Assembly: GCA_015179025.1 (NCBI GenBank)
Contig: WHUX01000003.1
Location: 372,001-436,000, forward strand
Origin: Terfezia claveryi
Taxonomy: Eukaryota; Ascomycota; Pezizomycetes; Pezizales; Pezizaceae
Direction: 5' to 3'
Length of the DNA stretch: 64,000 nt
Positions 55,270-64,000 of this stretch are shown here, piece by piece. How positions within the stretch are numbered: the first letter of the stretch is position 1; each line of letters starts with the position of its first letter. Under the pieces are notes generated by a model. It was given only the letters and a program-made list of their open reading frames with translations. It ran no database searches and was not told the origin of the DNA. Both the position numbers and the translations under genes were made by a program.

Positions 55270-55531
55270 GATTGTTTAATGTGGGATACCACTGCCTGTT
55301 AGAGCTCTGCTTAGCTTGCTTCTAAGTCTTTTGTTGATATACTGCAGTTGAGAGTCTGATGTCTCATTTATTGGATATTTTGTTGGCTAGCTAGTTGAAT
55401 AACGATATCGATTTTTATATGTGCACTTATGTGTCGAATTGTATACACTTGCGTGAGTGTAATAAAAGTATCCAAAGGTTGATCAGGCCTTGGATTTAAG
55501 AGTAAAGATTAGGTAAGTGAGTTAAAAAAAA

Positions 55532-56197
55532 TGTAATGAATAGTACTAGATAGTATTCATTCGGTACTGTTTATATAATCTATATCCATAAGCACGGACA
55601 TTTGTGTATTTCGGTTCTGCTGAGGTAAAACCTCAGAAGAGTAGTGAGATTACTATATGGGACGTTCCCGAAGAGAACAGTAATTAACTGGTGTAATCTA
55701 TCTTATATGATTTGTGCTATCTAAGCTATATGATCTTGATCTGATCGGAATATAGGCTTGCTTGCTCTGTATACTTGCTTGGTTCTGTGGATTCTAGAGG
55801 GAATCCAGTAGCCTATTTATACTCCTCTAAGATCTAATGACTAAGGAAATAAATACAAATAAAAGGTGGTATACCAGAAGGTGGTGTGCTGTATAAAAGG
55901 GGTCATGTGGCTATAGTAATGAGTCACATGCCTTAAACGATGGTCATGTGGCCATAGTAATGAGTCACATGCCTTAAACAGAGGTCATGCTGCCATAATA
56001 AGGGTATCTTCATATGGCAAGTGCAATGGAACTTCCCATGGCAAATTCCATATGCTATAGACGCTTATAAAGTAATAGGAGGTGGTTGAAGGCTAGTCCT
56101 TCAACTGAGAGCTTAGTTACATAACGTAGTAGTAATATAAAAAATACAAAAGTATATAATCATTTATATAAGTAATGAAACAACGTTCTCCATTACA
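55532..56197 (-). repeat. Chromovirus 2, 5' LTR
   Basis: TGTAATGAATAGTACTAG to CTCCATTACA on the plus strand. Differs from the 3' LTR mostly by C/T and G/A changes. AGGAT follows at 56198. Confidence 0.95.
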
Positions 56198-56202
56198 AGG
56201 AT

Positions 56203-56849
56203 TATGAATAAAGTAGTAACGTCAGGGAGGTTGAAGCAGTTATCAAGTATATAGGGCTAGACCTAGTCCAAAGCTATACTCTCTAGTAGGCCATATACAT
56301 AGGCTAATCAGTACTGAATGGTAGAGAACTTTATAGCATCCCCATTCAGTTTGATCTTAATGGAATTCTTCTAGGCTTTTAGGTGAGTCTTGTTACCATT
56401 AAACTTTGATGGGGTGGGGAGATCTTAGGTTTTGGGTGCTAGGGATACTTGGGGTACTGGGGCTATTTGGAATCTAATTGTGTCTAGGGCCCTATTTAGG
56501 GTCTGGATGGTTCTTTTTTCATTGACTAAGTCGTTTTGAGTGGTCGCGAGATTGTTTTGATAGGAGGCGAGGTCAGCCTAGCATAAGAAGGAGTTTTTGG
56601 TGAGTATTATAACTTCGTCATTGGTTCTTGTCTTATTTTATTGTCCTTTATGTATGGTTGATTCCAGCCATTAACCTAATATATCTGCAGTAAGGTAGAT
56701 ATCGATAATATTCTGGCGATAGCTACCGAAGTCAGCCTGATTTATAGGGATAGGCAGAGCTTGCCAGGCCTGAAATCTGACTATAAGCATGGGAGTGGTG
56801 TCTTGGGTAGATATTGAGCATACCAGTTGATCAGAGAAATCCAATGTAG
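56203..56849 (-). pseudogene. Chromovirus 1 gag, N-terminal part
   Basis: Minus-strand gag leader and N-terminal half of chromovirus 1, isolated from its C-terminal half by chromovirus 2. No long frame is open; the assignment rests on position between the 5' LTR and the AGGAT duplication. Confidence 0.6.
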
Positions 56850-57343
56850 TGTAACTTAGGCTTTAAGGAACAAGGTGACCAAGGGGTACACTGGGGCAAG
56901 GGTAGAGCTAGGGCAACATACACCTATGAATACTATATATGTGACTAGAAGAAGGCTAGGACAGGGGGCAAGGGCAAGAGGCAAGAGAGGCAAAGGGCAA
57001 GGGGTACAAGATATATGGAGGCAGTTGTCATAGTCACATATATTGGAGGGGGGCAGCTATGCTGCAGAGTTATTCACAGGACAAGGTAAGACAAGAGGGT
57101 ATATAAGGGAGTACACCTTTGTAGAGAGAGGTAAGATCTGTATTAGGATATAAAACATTGGATAGGGATCCAACAAGAGGGCAGAGAAACAAAGATATAT
57201 ATACATAATTCCAGGCCAAGGCCATGGAAGGAATAAGCTTTCCGAGATTCCAATTTTAGAAGCTAAGATAGTAATTACCTATTGATAACACTTAAACAAG
57301 CCTATTCGAGTATCAAATCAAGACTAAGAACATAGTTGTGACA
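56850..57343 (-). repeat. Chromovirus 1, 5' LTR
   Basis: TGTAACTTAGGCTTTAAGG to CATAGTTGTGACA on the plus strand, matching 42240-42765 with an internal length difference of about 32 bp (the left LTR has an extra GCCGGTTCCAGTGTC-type duplicated phrase). GCAAT follows. Confidence 0.93.
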
Positions 57344-57348
57344 GCAAT

Positions 57349-57975
57349 AACTAGTTGGCTTCTATATATTGCCTGTATATAGTACCCCAATATTCATTAT
57401 GCTATTTAGATACTCTCTCTCATTATATCTAAACCCTCAACTCATGACTAGAGAAAGGTATTAAAAGTAGTAGTATTCTTTGTAGGAACAAAAAACTTAG
57501 GAATATGTCTAATAGGAGAAGATATGAGTCATGTTGATATTTACACTAATGCAGGGAAAGAAGAGTTAGAACTTGAAGAATAGGCGACTAGTAGGATTTT
57601 GATAATGGCTAGAAAGTCACCAATAGGATGGGCCTCTAGAAAGCAGGATATGACTACTCTATTATTCATAGAAGCAGAGTATATTGTTATGAGGGCAAGT
57701 GTATAGGATGTATTGTAGTTTGGAAAGTTGTTCAATTATTATAGCATTAAGTCTGAAATCTAGCTATAGACAGACAGTCAAGAAAGGGTAAATCTCTTGT
57801 ACAACCCTGACTTTCATAAGCAAATAAAACATATCTAATAGTGACATCATTTTGTATGGGAATACGTAGAAGAGAGATTGCTGAGCATGCATTGGATGCC
57901 TAGTTATAAGAATCTAGCTAATATGCTAACAAAATGCATAATAGGAGAACACTTGATATATCTTGCTGCCAGCTA
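57349..57975 (+). pseudogene. Copia A RNase H region
   Basis: SWLLYIACI continues the RT tail broken at 42235. VDIYTNAG (first Asp of RNase H changed to Asn), MARKSPIGWASRKQDMTTLL, FIEAEYIVM (Glu), TDSQERVNLLYNPDFHKQIKHI and ANMLTKCI (C-terminal LADxLTK motif) are in copia order. Several TAG codons. It ends just before the 3' LTR, with AATCAGAGGAAAG as purine tract. Confidence 0.88.
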
Positions 57976-57987
57976 ATCAGAGGAAAG

Positions 57988-58311
57988 TATTAAGTAAGTG
58001 ATTACCCAGCTACCTAAGGGATCACCTGGCTATCTAAGAAATACTAGATGTGGAAGAATAGTTGAAAATGCTGGATATGGAAGTGTAAAAAATGCCAGAT
58101 ATGAAGGAGAAGAAAATTTCTTTATGATAGTGCAATTGGTTGTAATAGTAGTTACAGTTGATGAGATGGATGTTATTAATGGGATGAATATTATTTTGTC
58201 TATTTAAAGAGGAGTATCTCTACTCTTGTTATATCAATTTTTGTATTGATCATTAAATATATTCTTCTTACCTTATTCACTGTGCAAACACTGTCTTATT
58301 TATTTATTTCA
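57988..58311 (+). repeat. Copia A 3' LTR
   Basis: TATTAAGTAAGTGATTACCC (TG changed to TA) to TTATTTATTTCA, exactly the length of the 5' LTR. AATAT follows at 58312-58316. Confidence 0.95.
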
Positions 58312-58316
58312 AATAT

Positions 58317-58797
58317 GATAGAGTGTATTAATATCTATACAAATAGAGGAGAAGAAGAACTTGAAGAAAAGGCCATTATAAGAATCCTTGTAATGGCTAG
58401 AGAATCTCTGATAGGATGGACTATAAGAAAATAGGATATCATAATGCTATTATTTACTGAGGCTGAGTACATTATATTAGGGCCAGGGGCTCAAGATGCT
58501 CTATAGATAAGCTGCTTGAATTTCTTGGGATAAGCCCATCAATTCAGCTCTGGAGGATAGTCAGGGAGAGGAAAATCTCTTATATAACACTGACTTTCAC
58601 AAGCAGACTAAACACATTTGAAGATGACACCATTTTGTGCGGGAATGTGTGGACGAAGGACTACTGACGGTGCATTGGGCATTGGGTGAAGAAAATCCTG
58701 CTGACATGTTTACCAAATGTATAGATGGAAACCGACTGAAGTATCTCTCGAAGTTGATAGAAATGATAAGTTATCAGCCAGCGAATTAGGGGGGGCG
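58317..58797 (+). pseudogene. Copia B RNase H (older element)
   Basis: A second copia RNase H: INIYTNRGEEELEEKAIIR, MARESLIGWTIRK, LFTEAEYIILG, then the KHxx..HF zone in shifted phase and a C-terminal stretch with VYQMYRWKPTEVSLEVDRN. Ends in the purine run AGGGGGGGCG. Copia A inserted directly upstream, so the 5' remainder of copia B should lie left of 35914 but is not recognisable there. Confidence 0.75.
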
Positions 58798-59112
58798 TGT
58801 TGAATGGTAATCCGCTAGCCTATACAGATGCGGTGGAGCGGATGTGCGGGTATTCATGTGAAGGATGGATGCGGTACGGACAATCTCATGAAGCATGTGT
58901 TCATGCTGATGCGGTGGAATGTATGTGCGGACATGTTGGATGTGTCCGGATATGGATGGGTGGTCATGTTGTTGCTTGTTACGTTATCGCTCGAATGCTC
59001 ATGTATTTAATGAGGTCTTGAACACCTGTATAGATCGCTATGGAATTATCGAGATTCACATCAATATTTCTCTGCTCACTTATAATCTTTTCGTCCAGTT
59101 ACATTCACACAG
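58798..59112 (+). repeat. Copia B 3' LTR (right edge approximate)
   Basis: TGTTGAATGGTAATCCGC follows the purine tract directly. It holds imperfect GATGCGGTGGA/ATGTGCGG repeats and ends near TTACATTCACA. It is unlike the copia A LTR, so it is a different family. The end is estimated from the CA dinucleotide. Confidence 0.55.
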
Positions 59113-59269
59113 CCGTGTGTGAGAATCTTCACCATAGCATCTCTTGAAATTCCTCGTAAGTCAATAATTACGAAGGGGGGTATTCAATCTTAAAATAATC
59201 AAGCGATTAAATTGAAAAACTGTACTTAATCGACGTTCTAAGCCGAAAATATACGTTTAAGCTTGATCG

Positions 59270-59485
59270 ATACAATTCTGCGGGGTAATTTCTTATCGAT
59301 AAGATCCTATTTGTGGTTTAGCGGTGCTCTCGAACAAGCATACGTATGTATGGTGACTAAGCGAAAAAAAAATAAGAATATTCTTGTATCCAAAATATGC
59401 TTATTTACTATGTGGGACCGGCGAATGTATGCTTGTAATCAATATATGCTTATATCCGGTATGCTTGTATCGAGAGACCTCTGTA
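59270..59485. mobile_element. Right half of a pogo MITE (CTTGTAACGAGAG family)
   Basis: GCGGGGTAATTTCTTATCGATAA, AAATAAGAATATTCTTG and the end TATGCTTGTATCGAGAGACC match the right parts of the elements at 19412 and 24520. The end TCTG is followed by TA. The left half is absent. Confidence 0.75.
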
Positions 59486-59550
59486 GGGGGTACACGAATG
59501 CATATATTCGCTATAAGAAGGGGGTCGACCGCCCGAAGACATGCTTGTAA

Positions 59551-59614
59551 CTAGTCTGGTTGGCACAAGCCTCTCGTAGAGGGCTTGTAACGAAGTTCTA
59601 CTGTACCCGCCTCG
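59551..59614. mobile_element. MITE end, TAGTCTGGTTGGCAC family
   Basis: CTAGTCTGGTTGGCACAAGCC then CGTAGAGGGCTTGTAACG, matching the beginning of the copy at 4898. Only the first part is recognisable. Confidence 0.5.
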
Positions 59615-60331
59615 CGCACGTGCGCTGCTCACAGTCGTACCGGGGGCACACTTGCCTACGTCAGGATCGTCAGGATCTGGCTGATCGTTTCGCCCTGCAC
59701 CGCAGCTTGCTGGGTCACGAACTTGTTCCCATGCTGTTCTTGCCTTCGCCACCTTGTACTTGCGATGTCGGCCCTGCTCGACATGTCCTAAGTGGAGCCC
59801 CCCCTTTATCTACCCTCTGTCAGTCTTTGCTCTGATCCCATCATAGACCTGCCGCAGCTGATGCATCCATTCAGGCCTTGATCGTCGGATCACACCCGTC
59901 CGAGTTGACAACCATTGATATATGAGAGTTAGACGAACATCGTTCTCCCCTGTTTAGTGCGTACGTGAAAGTCCATTATATCGTTGTTTGGCGGAATATC
60001 CACGAAGTTCTGGGTTTGCCTACGCCAAATTGTTTAACACCCAGCACCCCTATTCACCTGGAGGTTCCAAAAAACTAAAATACTCTTTGACCAATTATAG
60101 CCAGTTAAAGACCCACCACAGTACCCTTTTGATATAACAAGCGTATTATACAGTGTAGTTAGCATTGTTTAGGGGTGTACTATTGTACTACGCACTATTC
60201 AGTGGTTGTCGCTCCTATTATACTTTACGTGGATGGGTAGAGATTCTATATGACGCAATTAGACCGTAAACCTAATGATCTTGAAAGGTCTAGAAAATGC
60301 TACATGGAGCCGTGGAGTAGTGGGGAAAGGT
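59615..60331. other. Non-coding spacer
   Basis: Overlapping frames on both strands at 59450-59835 share no motif. No gene was supported. Confidence 0.4.
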
Positions 60332-60399
60332 TAGTCTGGTTGGCATGGAGAGAGGTACATAGTCATTACCTAGGCGGGGCTGTTGTGCCAACCAGACTA
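60332..60399. mobile_element. 68-bp MITE with TAGTCTGGTTGGCA inverted repeats
   Basis: TAGTCTGGTTGGCA at the left and TGCCAACCAGACTA at the right are perfect 14-bp inverted repeats. The same end occurs alone at 1992-2007, 20036, 24955 and 59551. It is the most compact complete copy and defines both termini of the family. Confidence 0.75.
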
Positions 60400-60583
60400 G
60401 GTAGTCATAGTGCTGCAAAAGAGCAAAAGAATATCAAGTTAATTCAGGGGCGCGATTCGTTGAAAGACTCTTTTCTTTTTTCCGTTTTTTAATCATGCGT
60501 TGAAGAAGCCTCATGATGGAAAGAATAGGCAAAAGGAGAAAATTCTTGCTAACATATATTGACAACCCTTCAGAGGCATGGTC

Positions 60584-60655
60584 GGGGAAATGGTTTAGTG
60601 GTATAATACCTCTTTAGCATAGAGGTGGTCCGGGGTTCGATTCCCCGTTTCTCCA
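60584..60655 (+). tRNA. tRNA-Ala(AGC)
   Basis: The acceptor GGGGAAA (60584-60590) pairs with TTTCTCC with a G3-U70 wobble, the identity element of tRNA-Ala. Anticodon stem CCTCT/AGAGG encloses loop TTAGCAT with anticodon AGC (60616-60618). T arm CGGGG TTCGATT CCCCG is perfect; discriminator A at 60655. A T-run (ACTTTTTTGACTTTT) follows as a Pol III terminator. 72 nt, no intron. It looks functional. Confidence 0.95.
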
Positions 60656-60658
60656 TTT

Positions 60659-60676
60659 ACTTTTTTGACTTTTCAG
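60659..60676 (+). terminator. Pol III terminator of tRNA-Ala
   Basis: ACTTTTTTGACTTTT lies 4 nt after the tRNA. Runs of four or more T on the coding strand end Pol III transcription. Confidence 0.75.
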
Positions 60677-60837
60677 AATCTTTTCCAGTGTGAGTGGTGA
60701 GGGTGTGCATTTCTTCCCACATACCCAAGGCATACTGTATAAATTACCGCATCCCTTACAGAAGCTAAGCAAGATTTTATCACCTTGCATGTAGGTACTT
60801 AGGTTGATATGAAAAACTTAATGATTCACTCACATAC

Positions 60838-60975
60838 AGTTTTTTTTATTTTTTATTTTTTAAATACTTGTTACCCCTATGCGGCTTCGTCAGGGGGGCC
60901 ATGAGGAGCCACTCGGAAACCCGAGTGGATTCAAGGGTAAGGCAAGTTAATCTGCCAGACCCACGCAAGATAAAT
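60838..60975 (-). mobile_element. Antisense LINE 3'-end fragment
   Basis: A T-rich edge (60840-60863), then AAATACTTGTTACCCC, GGAGCCACTCGG, the hairpin, GGCAAGTTAATCTGCC and CCACGCAA in reverse order relative to the LINE tail at 63605-63743. Non-coding. Confidence 0.75.
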
Positions 60976-60991
60976 ACAAATCACATACAGT

Positions 60992-61479
60992 TAGGCCTAA
61001 GCACGAGACGAGACTTACGAGACGAGACGTCCCGAGACACTTCGGCAAAACTCTCGACTTTTTGTAAAGACTTTTCACCAGATATCTGTGTGAGACTGTT
61101 TACTTAGCAACCATTGAGACCTACACTACGACAGCCTTCGCTGTAAACTGTGGAGAACCAGACTAGCTTGTAAATATGTGTTATTCAGTACTTAAAGGAG
61201 GAGACCGCTCATTATTTGTATATTCCTGTCCTGCATGTTTATATGTACAATCAGCACAATCAGCCATCGGCTGCCCGTACTCTAGACGATTTTAGAGCGA
61301 GGGTTAGCGGAAGAGGGTATAATAGAAGGGGATATATTGAAGGCAAAGATGATGATGATTCATAATTAATCAGTAGGTAGCTAGCTAGCGAGTTCGAGTA
61401 TGGTTATAATTGTGTTGCGATATCCAAAAGTCTCGAGACCACTGCCTCTGCCTACGAGTACGTCTCGTGCCCAGGCCTG
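60992..61479. mobile_element. Non-autonomous hAT MITE (GAGACG type)
   Basis: Ends TAGGCCTAAGCACGAG and CTCGTGCCCAGGCCTG. Length and subterminal GAGACGAGAC/GACGTCCCGAGAC repeats match the copy at 2901-3393, partly in opposite orientation (the words CACACAGATATC / GATATCTGTGTGAG and ATTATAACCATACTCGAACTC correspond). The flanking 8 bp do not match, so the duplication has decayed. Confidence 0.8.
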
Positions 61480-62590
61480 CCCAATACGTACAAAAAGATA
61501 TGAGTGACTTGTAAGTTGTGGGATCGTCACCCCAGGAATCATGTAGAGTGAATCGCGCCTGTTTAGTCGGTAGTGACTTTTCCTGCCTTCCCCAGCTCTA
61601 CAAATCTCTCTCCTAACCTAACCTCCTCCTCGCCTTCTCTGACACCTCCTTTATCTGTGTGTTCCTTGCCTCACCGAACCTGCTATCCTCCAATTCACTC
61701 ATACAACGCTAGTGATACTGGGAGGAGCGGTTGGCTAAACTCACTTTTACTGGTACCGAAGTGGAGTATCTAATAAGTATTTAAAAATAAAAATAAAAAA
61801 TAAGATACTGGTAGGTACTGGATTGCCTGGCGACCTATTTGATAAATTACATCTTTGGGAATATGTACCTGATTTGATATCTTGTGAAAGTGTAATATCT
61901 TGGGTTTGCGAATTGGATAGCAGGATGCGAGTCGACATGAGTAATCTACAGCTCGGAGATAAGACTCTGACAAATAGAAATTTTACTGGTCTAAACACCC
62001 TATTTCTACATCATTCTGTTACACTGTTATACCTCTGAGGCTCTCTCCATACAACCATGGAGGCCTATGTCTCTTCGGCCAGTGGTGTTTCGCCTAGATT
62101 TCGCCTCATTAAAGAGAAGACAATTCCTTAGAGGAAGTGGGACTAACTAGGGAGCTCATTGTCCCAACACGTAGTACCGAGCATGCACCGCCGTAGCCAA
62201 GCCCATGGTGCTGCCCAATGACTGACTCCCTTGCTCCTGTGATCCCATGATATTTCAACTTGCTTACCCCGCGTGACTAAATAATCAGATTAGTGTTGAC
62301 GCCTAGGGAACATTTGAGCTAGGTACGAAGAACACATAATTTAGATTTCGTCTGAGTTATGTCTGAAGACGCGAATAGTCCCAAATGGGCCGTAAATTGT
62401 AATCATCCGCGTTTCCGGGTGCCCCCAACTGGGACCAGATGGGAGTACATAATGATATTTTAAAAAAAAAAATTTAAAAAAAAAGTCTGAGGACGCCGGA
62501 AATAGAAACACAGCGGCGATATATACATGAGTACGATACCTTCACATGAAGGTAAACTCGAGTATGAACACCATAAGGTTAAGCGTATGA
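61480..62590. other. Non-coding stretch with A-rich retroposon-like ends
   Basis: A-rich runs at about 61771-61804 and 62460-62485 follow GAAGTGGAGTATCTAATAAGTA and GGGAGTACATAATGATATTTT, both reminiscent of the LINE tail. No coding gene was supported. Confidence 0.45.
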
Positions 62591-63743
62591 GATAGCCTTG
62601 GACTCCGGTGGACTATTGGGGGTACATAGGGGACCAAGCCACGGTGGCGGATGGGGAACTATATGCTATGTACTTAGCGTTACAGAAAGAGGATCCGGAC
62701 ATGCTCGCGATTTTGTCAGTTTCCCAGGCGGCAGTCATGACAGTTCGAAGCTTAGGCTCACCCCCCAGGTCCGGCATTGAGAAAAATATCAAAGCCTTGC
62801 TAGTCGGCAACGCACATAGGGACCTCCGGCTCTCGTAGGTTAGAAGCCACCTAAGCATCGAAGAGAACGAGAAGGCAGACCGGATCGACAATTTCCAGTC
62901 CCACTTAGGCACGTTCGCAGGGAGGGCAGGCACGGCAACAGAAGGAGGGCTACGGGCTGCATCCAAGGCCTTACGTAAAGAGGCCAGAATGGGGGCGGGA
63001 CACGGGGTCAAGAGGGTGGAGTGGGACCGACACGCCTTATCAGCCTACACCTGGCTACGCACCAACAGAGGCCCCCAAAAAAGCTTTCTCCACCGTATTG
63101 GCAAGTCAGACTCAGCAGAGTGCGCATGCGGTCACCCATCGGAGACAGGAGAACATATCATCTTCACCTGCCCACGCTTCGACCGCCTCCGGAGGGGTCT
63201 TTTAGGAGAAAAGCGCAGTTGGTAAGAGCTTGACAAGCCAGAGTGGAGGAAAGAGGGGAAGGGAGCTATGAGGCCACGGAGGCCTTTTTTAGGCTACTAT
63301 ATCACGAGCTGACCTAGTCAGCCATGTCAGGCTCATTCGGTCTAGCGCACCTTCCACGGGTTCAAAGTTGTACCAGTTCACCATTCATCACGAGTTTCCT
63401 TTGTATGAGCAGTTCATGTATTCCTTTTCACCAGTCTATCAGTTGTCACTACCTAGTCTCCTCTCTTATCAGTTCTCCATTCCTGTCATTTCCCTAGTCC
63501 TTCTAGTATCATTGGTTATCGTTTCAGTCAGTAGTCAAGGCTCAGTCAGGCCTCCGGGTCTCCGGTTAATCCGTTAATGACAGCACGGGGCCTCGCCCCA
63601 ATTTTTGTATTTAATTTTGCGTGGTTATGGCAGATTAACTTGCCTTAACCTTGAATCCACTCGGGGTTCTGGGTGGCTCCTCATGGCCATCCTAACAGGG
63701 CCGCATAGGAGTAACAAGTATTTTAAAAAAAAATAAAAAAAAA
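62591..63743 (+). mobile_element. 5'-truncated LINE with RNase H, knuckle, 3' tail and poly-A
   Basis: Coding 3' half of a Tad1-like LINE followed by the full 3' untranslated module and an A-rich end (63725-63743). This copy links the dispersed tail sequence seen in about eight other places to a LINE coding region, so it serves as the reference for them. It differs in tail from the LINE at 20423-25565, so two LINE families are present. Confidence 0.88.
62608..63300 (+). pseudogene. LINE RNase H and Cys-His knuckle
   Basis: One phase runs through ATVADGELYAMYLALQKEDP (Glu of RNase H), ILSVSQAAVM (Asp of the usual SDSQAA lost as Val), a TAG where WVKSH-like proteins have Trp (62836-62838), SHLSIEENEKAD (final Asp) and the knuckle CACGHPSETGEHIIFTC (C-x-C..H-x4-C). 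A TAA at 63223 interrupts ELDKPEWRKEGK. Stops are TGG-type changes. Pseudogenic. Confidence 0.82.
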
Positions 63744-64000
63744 GATAGCCTTGGACTGCAAAGCTCGGTATGGGCTGAAGCAACATGTGCATATGACACG
63801 TATTTTTCAACAACTACCTACACGCTGGGTTCTTGTAACGTTCACTGATCGTCACTGGACCAACCGCTTCTCGCCAGGTGGAAAGCAATCCGGCGTTGGA
63901 TAAGTTCCTGACATGACGAGCGGGCAGCATGTGTCTCTACCCTCGTGAAATACCAAAGGATGACCCAGCGACCAGCCCCCGGTCCCCGAGTCAAATAGAA
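63744..64000. other. Window end, nothing recognised
   Basis: No gene or repeat was recognised after the LINE poly-A. The sequence starts GATAGCCTTGGACT, which also occurs at 62592-62605 just before the LINE coding part (GATAGCCTTGGACTCC), a likely target duplication of that LINE. Confidence 0.5.

Larger units (their letters stand above)
47261..56197 (-). mobile_element. Ty3/gypsy chromovirus 2, inserted in gag of chromovirus 1
   Basis: LTRs 47261-47929 (669 bp) and 55532-56197 (666 bp), target duplication AGGAT at 47256-47260 and 56198-56202; total 8937 bp. Coding on the minus strand: gag, a pol with its own knuckle, protease, RT, RNase H, a long linker with two extra knuckles, integrase and chromodomain, plus an opposite-strand ORF near the 5' end. 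It is the youngest LTR element here: RT box YIDD intact, one pol frame from 53048 to about 48240 with only scattered stops. Confidence 0.96.
42240..57343 (-). mobile_element. Ty3/gypsy chromovirus 1, inserted in copia A
   Basis: LTRs 42240-42765 and 56850-57343, duplication GCAAT at 42235-42239 and 57344-57348. Coding on the minus strand: gag (split), protease, RT, RNase H, integrase, chromodomain. It interrupts copia A between RT and RNase H. A second chromovirus is inserted in its gag at 47261-56197. Heavily mutated: RT YLDD has become YLNN, many TAG codons. Without the nested element it would be about 6.2 kb. Confidence 0.95.
35919..58311 (+). mobile_element. Ty1/copia retrotransposon A, expanded by nested insertions
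   Basis: Two 324-bp LTRs (35919-36242, 57988-58311) enclose, on the plus strand, gag, protease, integrase, RT and RNase H in copia order. The target duplication AATAT stands at 35914-35918 and 58312-58316. The coding part is split by a foldback-like element (about 38925-41400) and by gypsy element 1 (42240-57343). It lies within the RNase H zone of an older copia (58317 onward). The interior is full of TAG/TAA codons at Trp/Gln positions. Confidence 0.95.

Noticed and set aside
59450..59835. Overlapping 91- and 100-codon frames on opposite strands
   Set aside because: Both span MITE fragments and neither has a recognisable feature.
60992..61487. 8-bp target duplication of the hAT MITE
   Set aside because: CATACAGT and CCCAATAC do not match, so no duplication is claimed although the ends are clear.

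Overview
The window looks like transposon-dominated, gene-poor DNA from a filamentous fungus. The evidence is short introns with GT..CTAAC..AG signals, a tRNA-Ser with an anticodon-loop intron, Tad1-like LINEs, chromodomain Ty3/gypsy elements, Ty1/copia elements, hAT elements and pogo/Fot1 elements. Many elements carry C-to-T/G-to-A damage of the kind left by repeat-induced point mutation (RIP). I cannot name the species. A TE-rich ascomycete is the best guess, and this is inference.

Layout. 1-6.5 kb holds non-coding DNA, hAT and GC-rich MITEs, and LINE tails. 6.5-10.1 kb is a hypothetical ORF cut by a full-length but decayed hAT element whose BED finger, transposase core and C-terminal dimerisation region are all recognisable, with three probable introns. 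10.1-20.3 kb has three pogo-type MITEs with TA target duplications, a non-autonomous hAT with an 8-bp duplication, LINE tails and two or three hypothetical ORFs. 20.4-25.6 kb is one broken Tad1-like LINE (endonuclease, RT, RNase H, Zn knuckle, poly-A) carrying two further insertions. 26-29 kb is a decayed gene with a PD-(D/E)XK nuclease-like motif followed by a protein-kinase domain, as in Crinkler-type effectors, split by an antisense LINE fragment. 29-35 kb has LINE 3' ends, an intron-containing tRNA-Ser(UGA), minisatellites and the 3' end of a chromovirus.

35.9-58.3 kb is the centrepiece: one Ty1/copia element (LTRs 35919-36242 and 57988-58311, duplication AATAT) broken apart by later insertions. 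A palindromic foldback-like element lies at about 38.9-41.4 kb. A Ty3/gypsy chromovirus occupies 42240-57343 (duplication GCAAT), and its gag is itself split by a second chromovirus at 47261-56197 (duplication AGGAT). The copia element sits in the RNase H region of an older copia whose 3' end runs to about 59.1 kb. Mutational decay follows this order: the outer elements have lost the RT aspartates (DD to NN), while the innermost keeps YIDD.

59.1-64 kb has MITE fragments, a tRNA-Ala(AGC), a hAT MITE and a 5'-truncated LINE with its poly-A tail. The only clearly functional genes I can support are the two tRNAs. Almost everything else is mobile DNA or a remnant. The nested chromovirus with two extra zinc knuckles between RNase H and integrase, and the foldback element, are the most unusual items.
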